32,099 nt of DNA from ZC4RG17 sp036259475 (lineage in GTDB: Bacteria > Actinomycetota > Acidimicrobiia > Spongiisociales > ZC4RG35). Below are positions 1 to 6,148 of the stretch, in pieces. How positions within the stretch are numbered: position 1 is the first letter of the stretch; each line of letters starts with the position of its first letter. The notes below the pieces were generated by a model that ran no database searches, had not been told where the DNA came from, and was given only the letters and a program-made list of their open reading frames with translations. The DNA is taken from the NCBI GenBank assembly GCA_036259475.1, contig DATABS010000091.1:1-32099 (forward strand). The letters are read 5' to 3'. A program made the position numbers and the translations under genes.

Positions 1-221
1 CGGGTGACGTTGTCTTCGGGGCAGAACTCGTCGTTGGCGGGCGGGTTACAGCCCCGGGTGACGTCGTTGTCGGCTAGCCATTCGATGTCGTCGTGGAAGA
101 TGTTGGAGTCGGGTACGTCGTTGAACTGGTGGGATGCCACCACCGCCAGGGGAGTGGCGATGAGCACCACTACGGCTATAGCCAGGGTGGTTAGGCGGCG
201 TTTGCGGTCGGGTCCAGGCAT
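1..221 (-). CDS. Secreted SLH-domain protein, N-terminal fragment cut by window edge
   Basis: The first 73 codons of an exported protein are visible; the rest lies outside the window. The start is ATG at 221, preceded on the minus strand by an AGGAGGAG ribosome binding site about 7 nt upstream. Residues 6-9 are basic (RKRR), residues 10-28 form a hydrophobic stretch (TTLAIAVVVLIATPLAVV), and a signal peptidase site may fall near VVAS (27-30). The mature part begins with FNDVPDSNIFHDDIEWLA, then DNDVTRGC, NPPANDEFCP and EDNVT. This is the usual layout of an S-layer homology repeat with a conserved Cys pair (C58, C67), common in secreted actinobacterial proteins. It may anchor a larger exoprotein to the cell wall; its enzymatic or structural role is unknown because the remainder is missing. 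Confidence 0.8.
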   Translation of the reverse strand, partial: MPGPDRKRRLTTLAIAVVVLIATPLAVVASHQFNDVPDSNIFHDDIEWLADNDVTRGCNPPANDEFCPEDNVT

Positions 222-346
222 GCTGGTCTCCTCCTATGTCGGCGACCTCAGTTGCGGTCGCTTCGGGTCTCTCCCTGCCCGATCGTCTGCTTCTGCCAAG
301 GCTGGCAGGCTCCCCCGATCAGGTCACTGTGCCGACCTTACCGACA

Positions 347-361
347 GCGCGTCGAGCGCGC
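347..361 (-). terminator. Possible hairpin downstream of the YczE-type gene
   Basis: GCGCG (347-351) and CGCGC (357-361) form a 5-bp GC-only stem with a 5-nt loop, 15 nt past the stop codon of the membrane protein gene at 377 on the minus strand. No T-tract follows. The rest of the 155-bp gap (222-376) holds only a second short hairpin, TGCCA/TGGCA at 296-309, and the ribosome binding site of the SLH protein. Function as a terminator is a guess from position. Confidence 0.3.
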
Positions 362-376
362 GGCGAAAAGCCCCGG

Positions 377-1072
377 CTACGTTCGGCGCAGCGCCGGAAA
401 CTCGGACGTGTCGACCAGTTCGATGGGTGGCGCCGCTTCGGAGCGGGCGAATCCGAGCGGGATCCCTCGCCAAGAGGCTGGTCTCATCAGACCGGAGGAG
501 ATCATTCCGAGCAACGGTCCGACACCCAGGGCGAGGACGATCGTGCCCAAGCCGACCGGTCCTGCCCCGATCCAGGCGATTGCGCAGCAGGCCACGTCGA
601 AGGTGGTGCGCAGTCCCGTCGTTCCCCAGTCGCCCCGGCTGGCCACGGCCTCGAAGAGAGTGTCGACCATCCCGGCAATGAATCCTGAGCTCAGGTACAA
701 CCAGATCCCGACAGCCATCGTCACCACGGCCACGACCAGGTACAACAGCGAGGCGAGCAGCGTCCCCGCCTCCGGGATCACCACCAGCATCACTCCCATG
801 ATCGGACCGAACGACAAGGAGTGGAGCAGGGTCCCGAAGCTGAAACGACCGCCGGCGCGCAAGATCAGCGTGATCCACACCGCCTGAAGGATCCAGGCTG
901 TGGCCCAGAACGGAAACCCGAAACGGTCGGTCAGGGTGACCAGCAGCGCGTCGTAAGGCGCCGCGCCGACGGCGGACTGGATGCCAACGGTGGCGCCGAA
1001 GGACACGACCACAATGCCCGCCAGGTAACGGGCGAGCTGAGACAGAGTGATGCGCGGGATCGAGAAGGTCAT
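377..1072 (-). CDS. YczE/YyaS-type integral membrane protein
   Basis: A 231-residue polytopic membrane protein of the YczE-like family (COG2364 type), whose biochemical function is unknown. The family signature is a repeated element: GAAPYDALLVTL in the N-terminal part, and the C-terminal counterpart GPVGLGTIVLALGVGPLLG. Five or six hydrophobic helices can be counted, for example around LARYLAGIVVVSFGATVG, ATAWILQAVWITLIL and LLYLVVAVVTMAVGIWLYL. ATG at 1072 was chosen; a TTG at 1120 would add 16 polar, His/Arg-rich residues not typical of the family. The Shine-Dalgarno at 1072 is weak. It is divergent from acetyl-CoA synthetase across a 240-bp region rich in inverted repeats, and it lies upstream of the SLH gene on the same strand with a 155-bp gap. 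Substrate transport is possible but not shown. Confidence 0.8.
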   Translation of the reverse strand: MTFSIPRITLSQLARYLAGIVVVSFGATVGIQSAVGAAPYDALLVTLTDRFGFPFWATAWILQAVWITLILRAGGRFSFGTLLHSLSFGPIMGVMLVVIPEAGTLLASLLYLVVAVVTMAVGIWLYLSSGFIAGMVDTLFEAVASRGDWGTTGLRTTFDVACCAIAWIGAGPVGLGTIVLALGVGPLLGMISSGLMRPASWRGIPLGFARSEAAPPIELVDTSEFPALRRT

Positions 1073-1126
1073 TGGTGGTAGAGGCGACAATCGATGGTGG
1101 CGGGCTTCAGTATGGGTCAACCGGGA

Positions 1127-1157
1127 CGGCGGGCTGGAATTCCCGCCGATATATCGG
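1127..1157. promoter_or_regulatory. Inverted repeat plus overlapping 12-bp palindrome in the divergent promoter region
   Basis: CGGCGGG (1127-1133) and CCCGCCG (1142-1148) are perfect 7-bp arms with an 8-nt spacer. The right arm runs directly into the perfect palindrome CCGATATATCGG (1146-1157). The AT-rich palindrome core stands out in GC-rich surroundings and looks like a protein-binding site. It lies 55-85 bp upstream of the YczE-type start and 155-185 bp upstream of acsA. No matching regulator is encoded in the window. Confidence 0.4.
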
Positions 1158-1195
1158 TCGCCCGACCTACCTTCTCGATCCCCAACTGTGATGAT

Positions 1196-1243
1196 TTCTC
1201 AGGACTGAACCGCATCGTCATAGATGCGGGTTGGGCCTGAGAA
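1196..1243 (+). promoter_or_regulatory. Two-helix 48-nt hairpin ahead of acsA, candidate cis-acting RNA or operator
   Basis: An outer stem TTCTCAGG (1196-1203) pairs perfectly over 8 bp with CCTGAGAA (1236-1243). Inside, AACCGCATC (1208-1216) pairs with GATGCGGGTT (1223-1232) over 9 bp with one bulged G, closing a GTCATA hexaloop. The internal loop is ACTG opposite GGG. This is the strongest secondary structure in any gene-free stretch of the window. A second small hairpin, CGGCA (1253-1257) with TGCCG (1265-1269), follows; its 7-nt loop ACTCCTC contains CTCCT, complementary to the acsA ribosome binding site (AGGAG within 1301-1308). It resembles no riboswitch class that I recognise. It could act in RNA on either strand or as a DNA operator. 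Confidence 0.5.
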
Positions 1244-1275
1244 CCTCCGGATCGGCAACTCCTCTGCCGTTGACA

Positions 1276-1281
1276 TAGGAT
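1276..1281 (+). promoter_or_regulatory. Possible -10 element of acsA
   Basis: TAGGAT fits the actinobacterial SigA -10 pattern TANNNT and would start transcription near 1288, giving a leader of about 25 nt that includes the GGAAGGAG ribosome binding site. A TTGACA at 1270-1275 directly abuts it and so cannot be its -35. An alternative -10, TACCTT at 1168-1173, would put the large hairpin at 1196-1243 into the transcribed leader. The sequence cannot decide between them. Confidence 0.3.
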
Positions 1282-1312
1282 GCAAGATCGACGACCAGTC
1301 GGAAGGAGCTCC

Positions 1313-3262
1313 ATGACCCAGGCCATCGAGAATCTGCTCAGCGAAGACCGCACCTTCCCACCGTCATCCGAGTTTTCCGCCCAGGCCAACGCCCAGCCCG
1401 GCGTTCATGAAGAGGCGGCGAAGGACCCGCAGGGCTACTGGCTCGAGCAGGCCACGTCCCGGCTGACTTGGTTCACCGAGCCCTCGCAGGTGCTAGACGA
1501 CTCCAACGCCCCGTTCTACAAGTGGTTCTCCGACGGAGAAATCAACGTCTCCTACAACTGTCTCGACCGGCACCTGACCGACCACGGCGATCAGGTCGCC
1601 TATCACTGGGTGGGTGAGCCGGGAGACACCCGCACACTGACCTACTCCGACCTGCACATGGAGGTGTGCCGGTTCGCCAACGCCCTCAAGTCGTTGGATC
1701 TCGAAAAGGGCGACCGGGTCGCCATCTACATGGGAATGGTTCCCGAGCTTCCCATCGCCATGCTCGCCTGTGCCCGCCTGGGGCTCATTCACTCGGTCGT
1801 CTTCGGTGGGTTCTCTTCCGACGCCCTCGCCAGCCGCATCATCGACGCGGACGCCCGGGTCGTGATCACCCAGGACGGCTCCTGGCGAGGAGGCAACGTC
1901 GTCCCGCTGAAAGCCAACACCGACGTCGCCCTCGCCCGCACCCCCGACGTGGAGAAGGTGATCGTCCTACGCCGCACGGAATCCGACGTTCACATGGAAG
2001 AGGGCCGCGACGTCTGGTGGCACGAACTGGTCGAGGGCCAGGACGTCGAATGTGAGCCGGTGTCACTCAACGCCGAGGATCCCCTCTACATCCTGTACAC
2101 CTCAGGGACCACCGGGAAGCCGAAGGGAATCGTGCACACCCAGGGCGGCTACCTGACCGGCATCGTCACCACCCACTCCGATGTGTTCGATCTCAAGCCG
2201 GACACCGACGTGTACTGGTGCGCCGCCGACATCGGCTGGGTCACCGGCCACAGCTACATCGTCTACGGGCCGCTCTCCAACCGGACCACCGGGGTGATGT
2301 ACGAGGGAGCGCCCAACTTCCCGGAGAAGGACCGACTGTGGCGCATCATCGAGGACTACGGGGTGACCATCTTCTACACCGCCCCCACCGCCATCCGGGC
2401 GTTCATGAAATGGGGCGACGAGTACCCGGCCGGCCGGGACCTGAGCTCATTGCGGCTCATCGGAACGGTGGGCGAGCCGATCAACCCGGAAGCCTGGATC
2501 TGGTATCACCACAACATCGGCGGGGAGAACTGTCCCATCGTCGACACCTGGTGGCAGACGGAGACCGGCGCCATCATGATCTCACCGCTTCCTGGCATCA
2601 CAGCCACCAAGCCGGGGTCCGCCACGCTGCCCCTACCGGGGATCGAAGCCGATGTAGTCGACGACGACGGCAACTCGGTGCCGCTGGGCGGCGGAGGCTT
2701 CCTGGTCATCACCCGTCCCTGGCCCTCGATGGCCCGCACGATCTGGGGCGACGACGAGAGATACGTCGACGTCTACTGGTCGAGGTTCCCGGGCCGGTAC
2801 TTCCCCGGTGACGGCGCCAAACGCGACGACGACGGCTACTACTGGTTGTTGGGACGCGTCGACGACGTGATGCTCGTCTCGGGGCACAACATCTCCACCA
2901 TGGAGGTCGAGTCGGCTCTCGTCTCGCATCCGAAGGTGGCGGAGGCGGCCGTGATCGGACGCAAGGACGAGCTGACCGGCCAAGCGATCGCCGCCTTCGT
3001 CACCCTCCGGGGCGACGGTGTCGGCGACCAGGCTCTCATCGACGAGCTGCGACAGCACGTCTCCAACTCCATCGGTCCGATCGCCAAACCGGCCTCGATC
3101 GTCTTCACCGATGATCTCCCCAAGACCCGGTCGGGCAAGATCATGCGCCGGCTGCTCAAGGACATCTCAGAGAACCGCCAGCTCGGCGATGTGACCACCC
3201 TCGCCAACCAGGACGTGGTCGACGAGATCACCAACAAGGCGGCGACGGTCGCCGAGGACTGA
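1313..3262 (+). CDS. acsA: Acetyl-CoA synthetase (AMP-forming)
   Basis: This 649-residue enzyme activates acetate with ATP and CoA through acetyl-AMP; its length is normal for the family. Visible motifs are the P-loop YTSGTTGKPKGIVH, the acetate/AMP pocket motif WWQTETG, the hinge and C-terminal domain sequence YWLLGRVDDVMLVSGHNIST, and the C-terminal KTRSGKIMRR. The SGK lysine is K609, the catalytic lysine that Pat-type acetyltransferases modify in characterised homologues. The start is ATG 1313, with GGAAGGAG 5 nt upstream; an upstream reading to 1280 would add 11 residues without support. The gene stands alone on the plus strand and is convergent with a DUF456 gene. It may be controlled through the inverted repeats at 1127-1269. 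With glutaryl-CoA dehydrogenase at the far end, it points to use of small organic acids. Confidence 0.97.
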   Translation: MTQAIENLLSEDRTFPPSSEFSAQANAQPGVHEEAAKDPQGYWLEQATSRLTWFTEPSQVLDDSNAPFYKWFSDGEINVSYNCLDRHLTDHGDQVAYHWVGEPGDTRTLTYSDLHMEVCRFANALKSLDLEKGDRVAIYMGMVPELPIAMLACARLGLIHSVVFGGFSSDALASRIIDADARVVITQDGSWRGGNVVPLKANTDVALARTPDVEKVIVLRRTESDVHMEEGRDVWWHELVEGQDVECEPVSLNAEDPLYILYTSGTTGKPKGIVHTQGGYLTGIVTTHSDVFDLKPDTDVYWCAADIGWVTGHSYIVYGPLSNRTTGVMYEGAPNFPEKDRLWRIIEDYGVTIFYTAPTAIRAFMKWGDEYPAGRDLSSLRLIGTVGEPINPEAWIWYHHNIGGENCPIVDTWWQTETGAIMISPLPGITATKPGSATLPLPGIEADVVDDDGNSVPLGGGGFLVITRPWPSMARTIWGDDERYVDVYWSRFPGRYFPGDGAKRDDDGYYWLLGRVDDVMLVSGHNISTMEVESALVSHPKVAEAAVIGRKDELTGQAIAAFVTLRGDGVGDQALIDELRQHVSNSIGPIAKPASIVFTDDLPKTRSGKIMRRLLKDISENRQLGDVTTLANQDVVDEITNKAATVAED

Positions 3263-3274
3263 GGGTTCAGCTTC

Positions 3275-3297
3275 GACCCGGTCCGTTCGTCCGGGTC
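3275..3297. terminator. Bidirectional hairpin between convergent acsA and the DUF456 gene
   Basis: GACCCGG (3275-3281) and CCGGGTC (3291-3297) form a perfect 7-bp stem with a 9-nt loop. It lies 12 nt after the acsA stop and 9 nt after the DUF456 stop on the other strand. There is no T-tract, as is common in GC-rich actinobacteria. Its position between two convergent genes supports a shared terminator. Confidence 0.6.
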
Positions 3298-3306
3298 CAG
3301 GGAGGC

Positions 3307-3789
3307 TCAGGTCAACCAGATCACAGTCACAAGCCAGGCACCGGCGATGAACAAGCCGGCGGTGAGTTCGATGCCGATGGCCAGGCCGACCGCCCGCAGC
3401 GAGGCGGTGGTCGAGGGCCAAGCCAGGTCGTGGCCCAACCGTTGCCGCTCCGCCAGGTAAGTGCCTCCCACGAAGCCGATCGGGGCTCCGATCACGGGGA
3501 TGACGAAGAACCCGGCGATTGCGAGCGCCCCCGCCAGGTAGAGCGTCGAGCGGGGAATACCGGCGTCACGCAGCCGCCGGCCGGGGATCATGTATTTGAA
3601 GACCTGGCTGACCAGCGTCAGCACGACAGCGGCCGCGACGAGAGACCACGCCCAGGCGCCGCCCGTCAGCCCTGCCCACAGGATCACCGCTCCCACCTCG
3701 AGCAGGAGGCCGGGGAGGACCGGTAGAAGGATCCCGACGAGGCCGGCCAGGATCAGAAGGCCGATGATGAACTCGCCGATCGCATCCAT
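3307..3789 (-). CDS. DUF456 family membrane protein
   Basis: A 160-residue hydrophobic protein with about four or five membrane segments. It starts FIIGLLILAGLVGILLPVLP, the typical opening of the DUF456 family, followed by GAVILWAGLTGG and then a polar loop FKYMIPGRRLRDAGIP. The stretch GFFVIPVIGAPIGFVGGTYLAE contains the conserved small-residue motif of the family. Its function is unknown. It is the last gene of a three-gene minus-strand run (aminotransferase, lipoprotein, DUF456), starting 21 nt after the lipoprotein stop. A TAGCAT hexamer lies 10 nt before its ATG, so it might also have its own near-leaderless promoter. It ends close to the hairpin shared with acsA. Confidence 0.85.
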   Translation of the reverse strand: MDAIGEFIIGLLILAGLVGILLPVLPGLLLEVGAVILWAGLTGGAWAWSLVAAAVVLTLVSQVFKYMIPGRRLRDAGIPRSTLYLAGALAIAGFFVIPVIGAPIGFVGGTYLAERQRLGHDLAWPSTTASLRAVGLAIGIELTAGLFIAGAWLVTVIWLT

Positions 3790-3810
3790 AGGTCAGGGGA
3801 TGCTACGCCA

Positions 3811-4632
3811 CTAACCGGCCTGAGGACCTCCCGTGCAGGCCGTTTCCCCTGGGAACAGGGGATGGGCCCTGATGCTCACCTGCTCCGACCCCGTGTCCCA
3901 CAATGTCGCCTGGGTGGCCTGGGAGAAGACGTCGAGGAGCGGCTCGACCGCCTCCCCGGTGACCTCCGTGCATCGCCAGCCGAGGCCCCACTCCTCCATC
4001 TCGGCGAAAGGAACCTCCAGCGGCCATTCCTCCACCGAAGCCTCGATCTCGTCGAACTGGATGGCGGGTCCGGCGGCGACCTGAAGCCGCTCGGGCTCAT
4101 ACGCCTGTGACTCACCCTCTAGGGTCGCTTGCTCGAGTGTCTGGACGAGTTCGGTGGCGAGCACCCGGTCGGTGGATCCGCCGTCGACCAATCCCATGGC
4201 GTATATCCCCAGGCGGTGGCTGCCGTTCTCGTCGCGGTAAGTGATGAACTCGGTGGTGGCGTCGGCGACCATCTCGGCTGCCGAGTTGTCGATCCGCTCA
4301 TCGATGTCGGGGAGGCCGAGCTCGCCGACCAGTTCCATCACCTCGGCGTACCCTTCTTCGCTCAGCGTGGTGACCTGCACGTTGGGTAGCAGCGGGCCGG
4401 GAAAGATTTCGATCATGGGTCCCTGGAAGTACACGGTGCGATCGGCCGTGAGCACGAAGCGGGGCATCCGATCCAAGTTGAATTCCACCGGGACGAAGCC
4501 GCCTTCGGAGGTGACGGTCAAAACCACCGAGTCCGGATCCGAGGGCACGGACGTGTCGGAGCCGCCGGCGCCGCCGTCGCAAGCTGCCAGCACCAGCGTC
4601 GACAGCGCCAGCAACGCAGTAATCGTTCTCAT
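3811..4632 (-). CDS. Predicted lipoprotein of unknown function
   Basis: A 273-residue exported protein. Residues 1-17 form a short signal peptide (MRTITALLALSTLVLAA) ending in a lipobox with the lipidated cysteine at C18, then a Gly/Ser-rich linker (GGAGGSDTSV) and a globular part. The body contains TADRTVYFQGPMIEIFPGPL and, further on, YAEVMELVGELGLPDIDE, an acidic region. Two more cysteines lie near the C-terminus (in WRCTEV and ETACTG) and could form a disulfide. I do not recognise a named family; proteins of this kind are common in actinobacteria. It lies 34 nt downstream of the aminotransferase stop and 21 nt upstream of the DUF456 gene, so the three probably share a transcript. Whether it acts with either neighbour cannot be told. 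Confidence 0.75.
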   Translation of the reverse strand: MRTITALLALSTLVLAACDGGAGGSDTSVPSDPDSVVLTVTSEGGFVPVEFNLDRMPRFVLTADRTVYFQGPMIEIFPGPLLPNVQVTTLSEEGYAEVMELVGELGLPDIDERIDNSAAEMVADATTEFITYRDENGSHRLGIYAMGLVDGGSTDRVLATELVQTLEQATLEGESQAYEPERLQVAAGPAIQFDEIEASVEEWPLEVPFAEMEEWGLGWRCTEVTGEAVEPLLDVFSQATQATLWDTGSEQVSIRAHPLFPGETACTGGPQAG

Positions 4633-4666
4633 GCCATTCCGACGCCGCAGAGCCGCCGGCGGTTCC

Positions 4667-5944
4667 CTACCGGCTCTCCCAGTCGGTCAGCCCCTCGTCG
4701 ATCAGGCCGACCGCCCAGTCCAGTTCCTCGAGGGTCGTGATGAGCGGCGGGATGAACCGGATGACATTGCCGTCGGGGCCGCACTCGATGATGACCAGCT
4801 CTCGCTCGTGGCAATAGCGCTGGACGTGGGCGAAGGCGTCCTTCGACTGGGTGCGCTCTTTGGAATCTGACACGAGCTCCACACCGATCATCAGCCCCAG
4901 GCCTCTCACGTCACCAATGGTGGGGTGGCGCTCGGCCAGGTCGTCGAACCGCTCGAAGGCGTTCTTCGACAGCTCGCGGGCATGGGGTAGGAGGTCGCCC
5001 ATCGTGTCCAGGACTGCCACCGACGCGGCACAGCTGACGGGGTTGCCGCCGAACGTCGTTCCATGGGCACCAACCGGCCAGCGATCGATGACATCGACGG
5101 CGGCGCCGTAGGCGGACAGAGGTAACCCGTTGGCGATTCCCTTGCCCAGCGCGATGACGTCGGGGCCCACCGAGAAGTGGTCGGATGCGAACCACTCGGC
5201 GGTCCTCCCGAACCCGGTCTGGACCTCGTCGAACACCAACATGATGCCGTGTTCGTCGCAGATCAACCGCAGTGCCTCCAGGAACGACGCCGGAGCGGGG
5301 TAGTAGCCGCCTTCGCCCTGAACGGGCTCCACCAGCATGGCGCCGATGTTGTCGGGTGTGACCACGTGCTTGAAGACCAGCGCCAGCTCGTCCAGGGCGC
5401 GTTCGACGGCGTCTTCCTCTCCCATGCCCCAGCGGTACGGATGCGGGAACGGCGCCACGAAGGTCGATCCCAGCATGGGGTGGTAGCCGTTGCGGTACCT
5501 GGCGTTCGACGTCGTGTACGACACCGAACCCATGGTGCGGCCGTGGAACCCGCCTCGGAAGGTGAGGACCCCCTGGCGCTTGGTGTGGAAACGGGCCAGC
5601 TTCACCGCCGCCTCGACGGCTTCGGCTCCGGAGTTGGCGAAGCCGAACTTCTCGATGCCGGAAGGGGCGACGGCCGCCAGCTTCTCGGCCGCCTCCACCA
5701 GCGATTCGTAGTGGACGATGCATCCCGAATGCATCAGCTTGTCGATCTGTCCGTGGACGGCGGCGACGACGGCCGGGTGGCCGTGGCCCAGGTTCGTGAC
5801 GGCCGTCCCAGAAGCGAAGTCGGCCCAGCGGTTGCCGTCGCGGTCGGTGACCCAGATGCCCTCGGCACTCTCGGCCACGATGGTGGTGTCGAAGGCGATT
5901 ACCGGGGCGATGACGTTGGAGTGGCGGGTTAGGTGGTCGCTCAT
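4667..5944 (-). CDS. Class III PLP-dependent aminotransferase (GabT/AGXT2-like)
   Basis: This 425-residue protein is an omega-amino-acid transaminase of the GABA/alanine-glyoxylate/ornithine group. Landmarks are TNLGHGHPAV near the N-terminus, FANSGAEAVEAAVKLAR (cofactor phosphate site), FRGGFHGRT, the LVEPVQGEGGYY segment, LVFDEVQTGFGRT (the aspartate that contacts the PLP ring nitrogen, about residue 239), and the Schiff-base lysine K268 in ALGKGIANGLP. ATG 5944 has an AGAGAGGA ribosome binding site; an upstream start would add 15 unsupported residues. It leads a minus-strand run with the lipoprotein and is divergent from allB, with 204 bp and three inverted repeats between them. The amino-donor and acceptor specificity cannot be read from sequence. 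Given its place, glyoxylate as acceptor (forming glycine) is an attractive inference; 4-aminobutyrate is the generic alternative. Confidence 0.9.
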   Translation of the reverse strand: MSDHLTRHSNVIAPVIAFDTTIVAESAEGIWVTDRDGNRWADFASGTAVTNLGHGHPAVVAAVHGQIDKLMHSGCIVHYESLVEAAEKLAAVAPSGIEKFGFANSGAEAVEAAVKLARFHTKRQGVLTFRGGFHGRTMGSVSYTTSNARYRNGYHPMLGSTFVAPFPHPYRWGMGEEDAVERALDELALVFKHVVTPDNIGAMLVEPVQGEGGYYPAPASFLEALRLICDEHGIMLVFDEVQTGFGRTAEWFASDHFSVGPDVIALGKGIANGLPLSAYGAAVDVIDRWPVGAHGTTFGGNPVSCAASVAVLDTMGDLLPHARELSKNAFERFDDLAERHPTIGDVRGLGLMIGVELVSDSKERTQSKDAFAHVQRYCHERELVIIECGPDGNVIRFIPPLITTLEELDWAVGLIDEGLTDWESR

Positions 5945-6040
5945 GCTGATCCTCTCTCGGAAGCGGACGGTCCGATCCGGCGCCTGCAATGCGGTCTCGG
6001 GCGCGCAGTTCGTTCGCTAGACGGGGAAGCGGAGCGACCT

Positions 6041-6112
6041 ACGGGGCGGCGAACAACCCCGTGCGGCACTTCAACGGGATGGTGCGCACCATGCTTCCGA
6101 TCCTAACGGAAG
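6041..6112. promoter_or_regulatory. Cluster of three inverted repeats in the divergent aminotransferase/allB promoter region
   Basis: Three separate inverted repeats occur within 72 bp. ACGGGG (6041-6046) pairs with CCCCGT (6057-6062). ATGGTGCGCACCAT (6079-6092) is a perfect 14-bp palindrome. CTTCCG (6094-6099) pairs with CGGAAG (6107-6112) across a 7-nt spacer. The last ends 24 bp before the proposed allB -10 element. Their density and location suggest operators for a regulator of purine catabolism, possibly acting on both divergent genes. No regulator gene is present in the window. Confidence 0.45.
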
Positions 6113-6135
6113 GGATGGGTAGCGGGCTCGGCAGC

Positions 6136-6141
6136 TAGCTT
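6136..6141 (+). promoter_or_regulatory. Proposed -10 element for leaderless allB
   Basis: TAGCTT matches TANNNT and ends 7 nt before the allB ATG at 6149, so transcription would begin at or next to the start codon. No Shine-Dalgarno sequence precedes this ATG, which fits leaderless translation. No clear -35 hexamer is seen. Confidence 0.4.
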
Positions 6142-6148
6142 CCCGTGG

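Noticed and set aside
1270..1275. TTGACA as the -35 box of acsA
   Set aside because: No -10-like hexamer lies 16-18 bp downstream; the TANNNT candidate is directly adjacent, so the match is probably chance.
1196..1312. Possible TPP-like riboswitch because of a CTGAGA string near 1237-1242
   Set aside because: The other conserved TPP parts, such as the second-helix GGATAAT-like segment and the GCG-AGGGA end, are absent.
1117..1389. A 90-codon minus-strand frame across the acsA start
   Set aside because: It overlaps the acsA N-terminus and the structured intergenic region, and has no ribosome binding site or recognisable features.
6079..6138. A 19-codon plus-strand frame ahead of allB, as a possible leader peptide
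   Set aside because: No ribosome binding site, no telling composition, and its ATG is part of the 14-bp palindrome.
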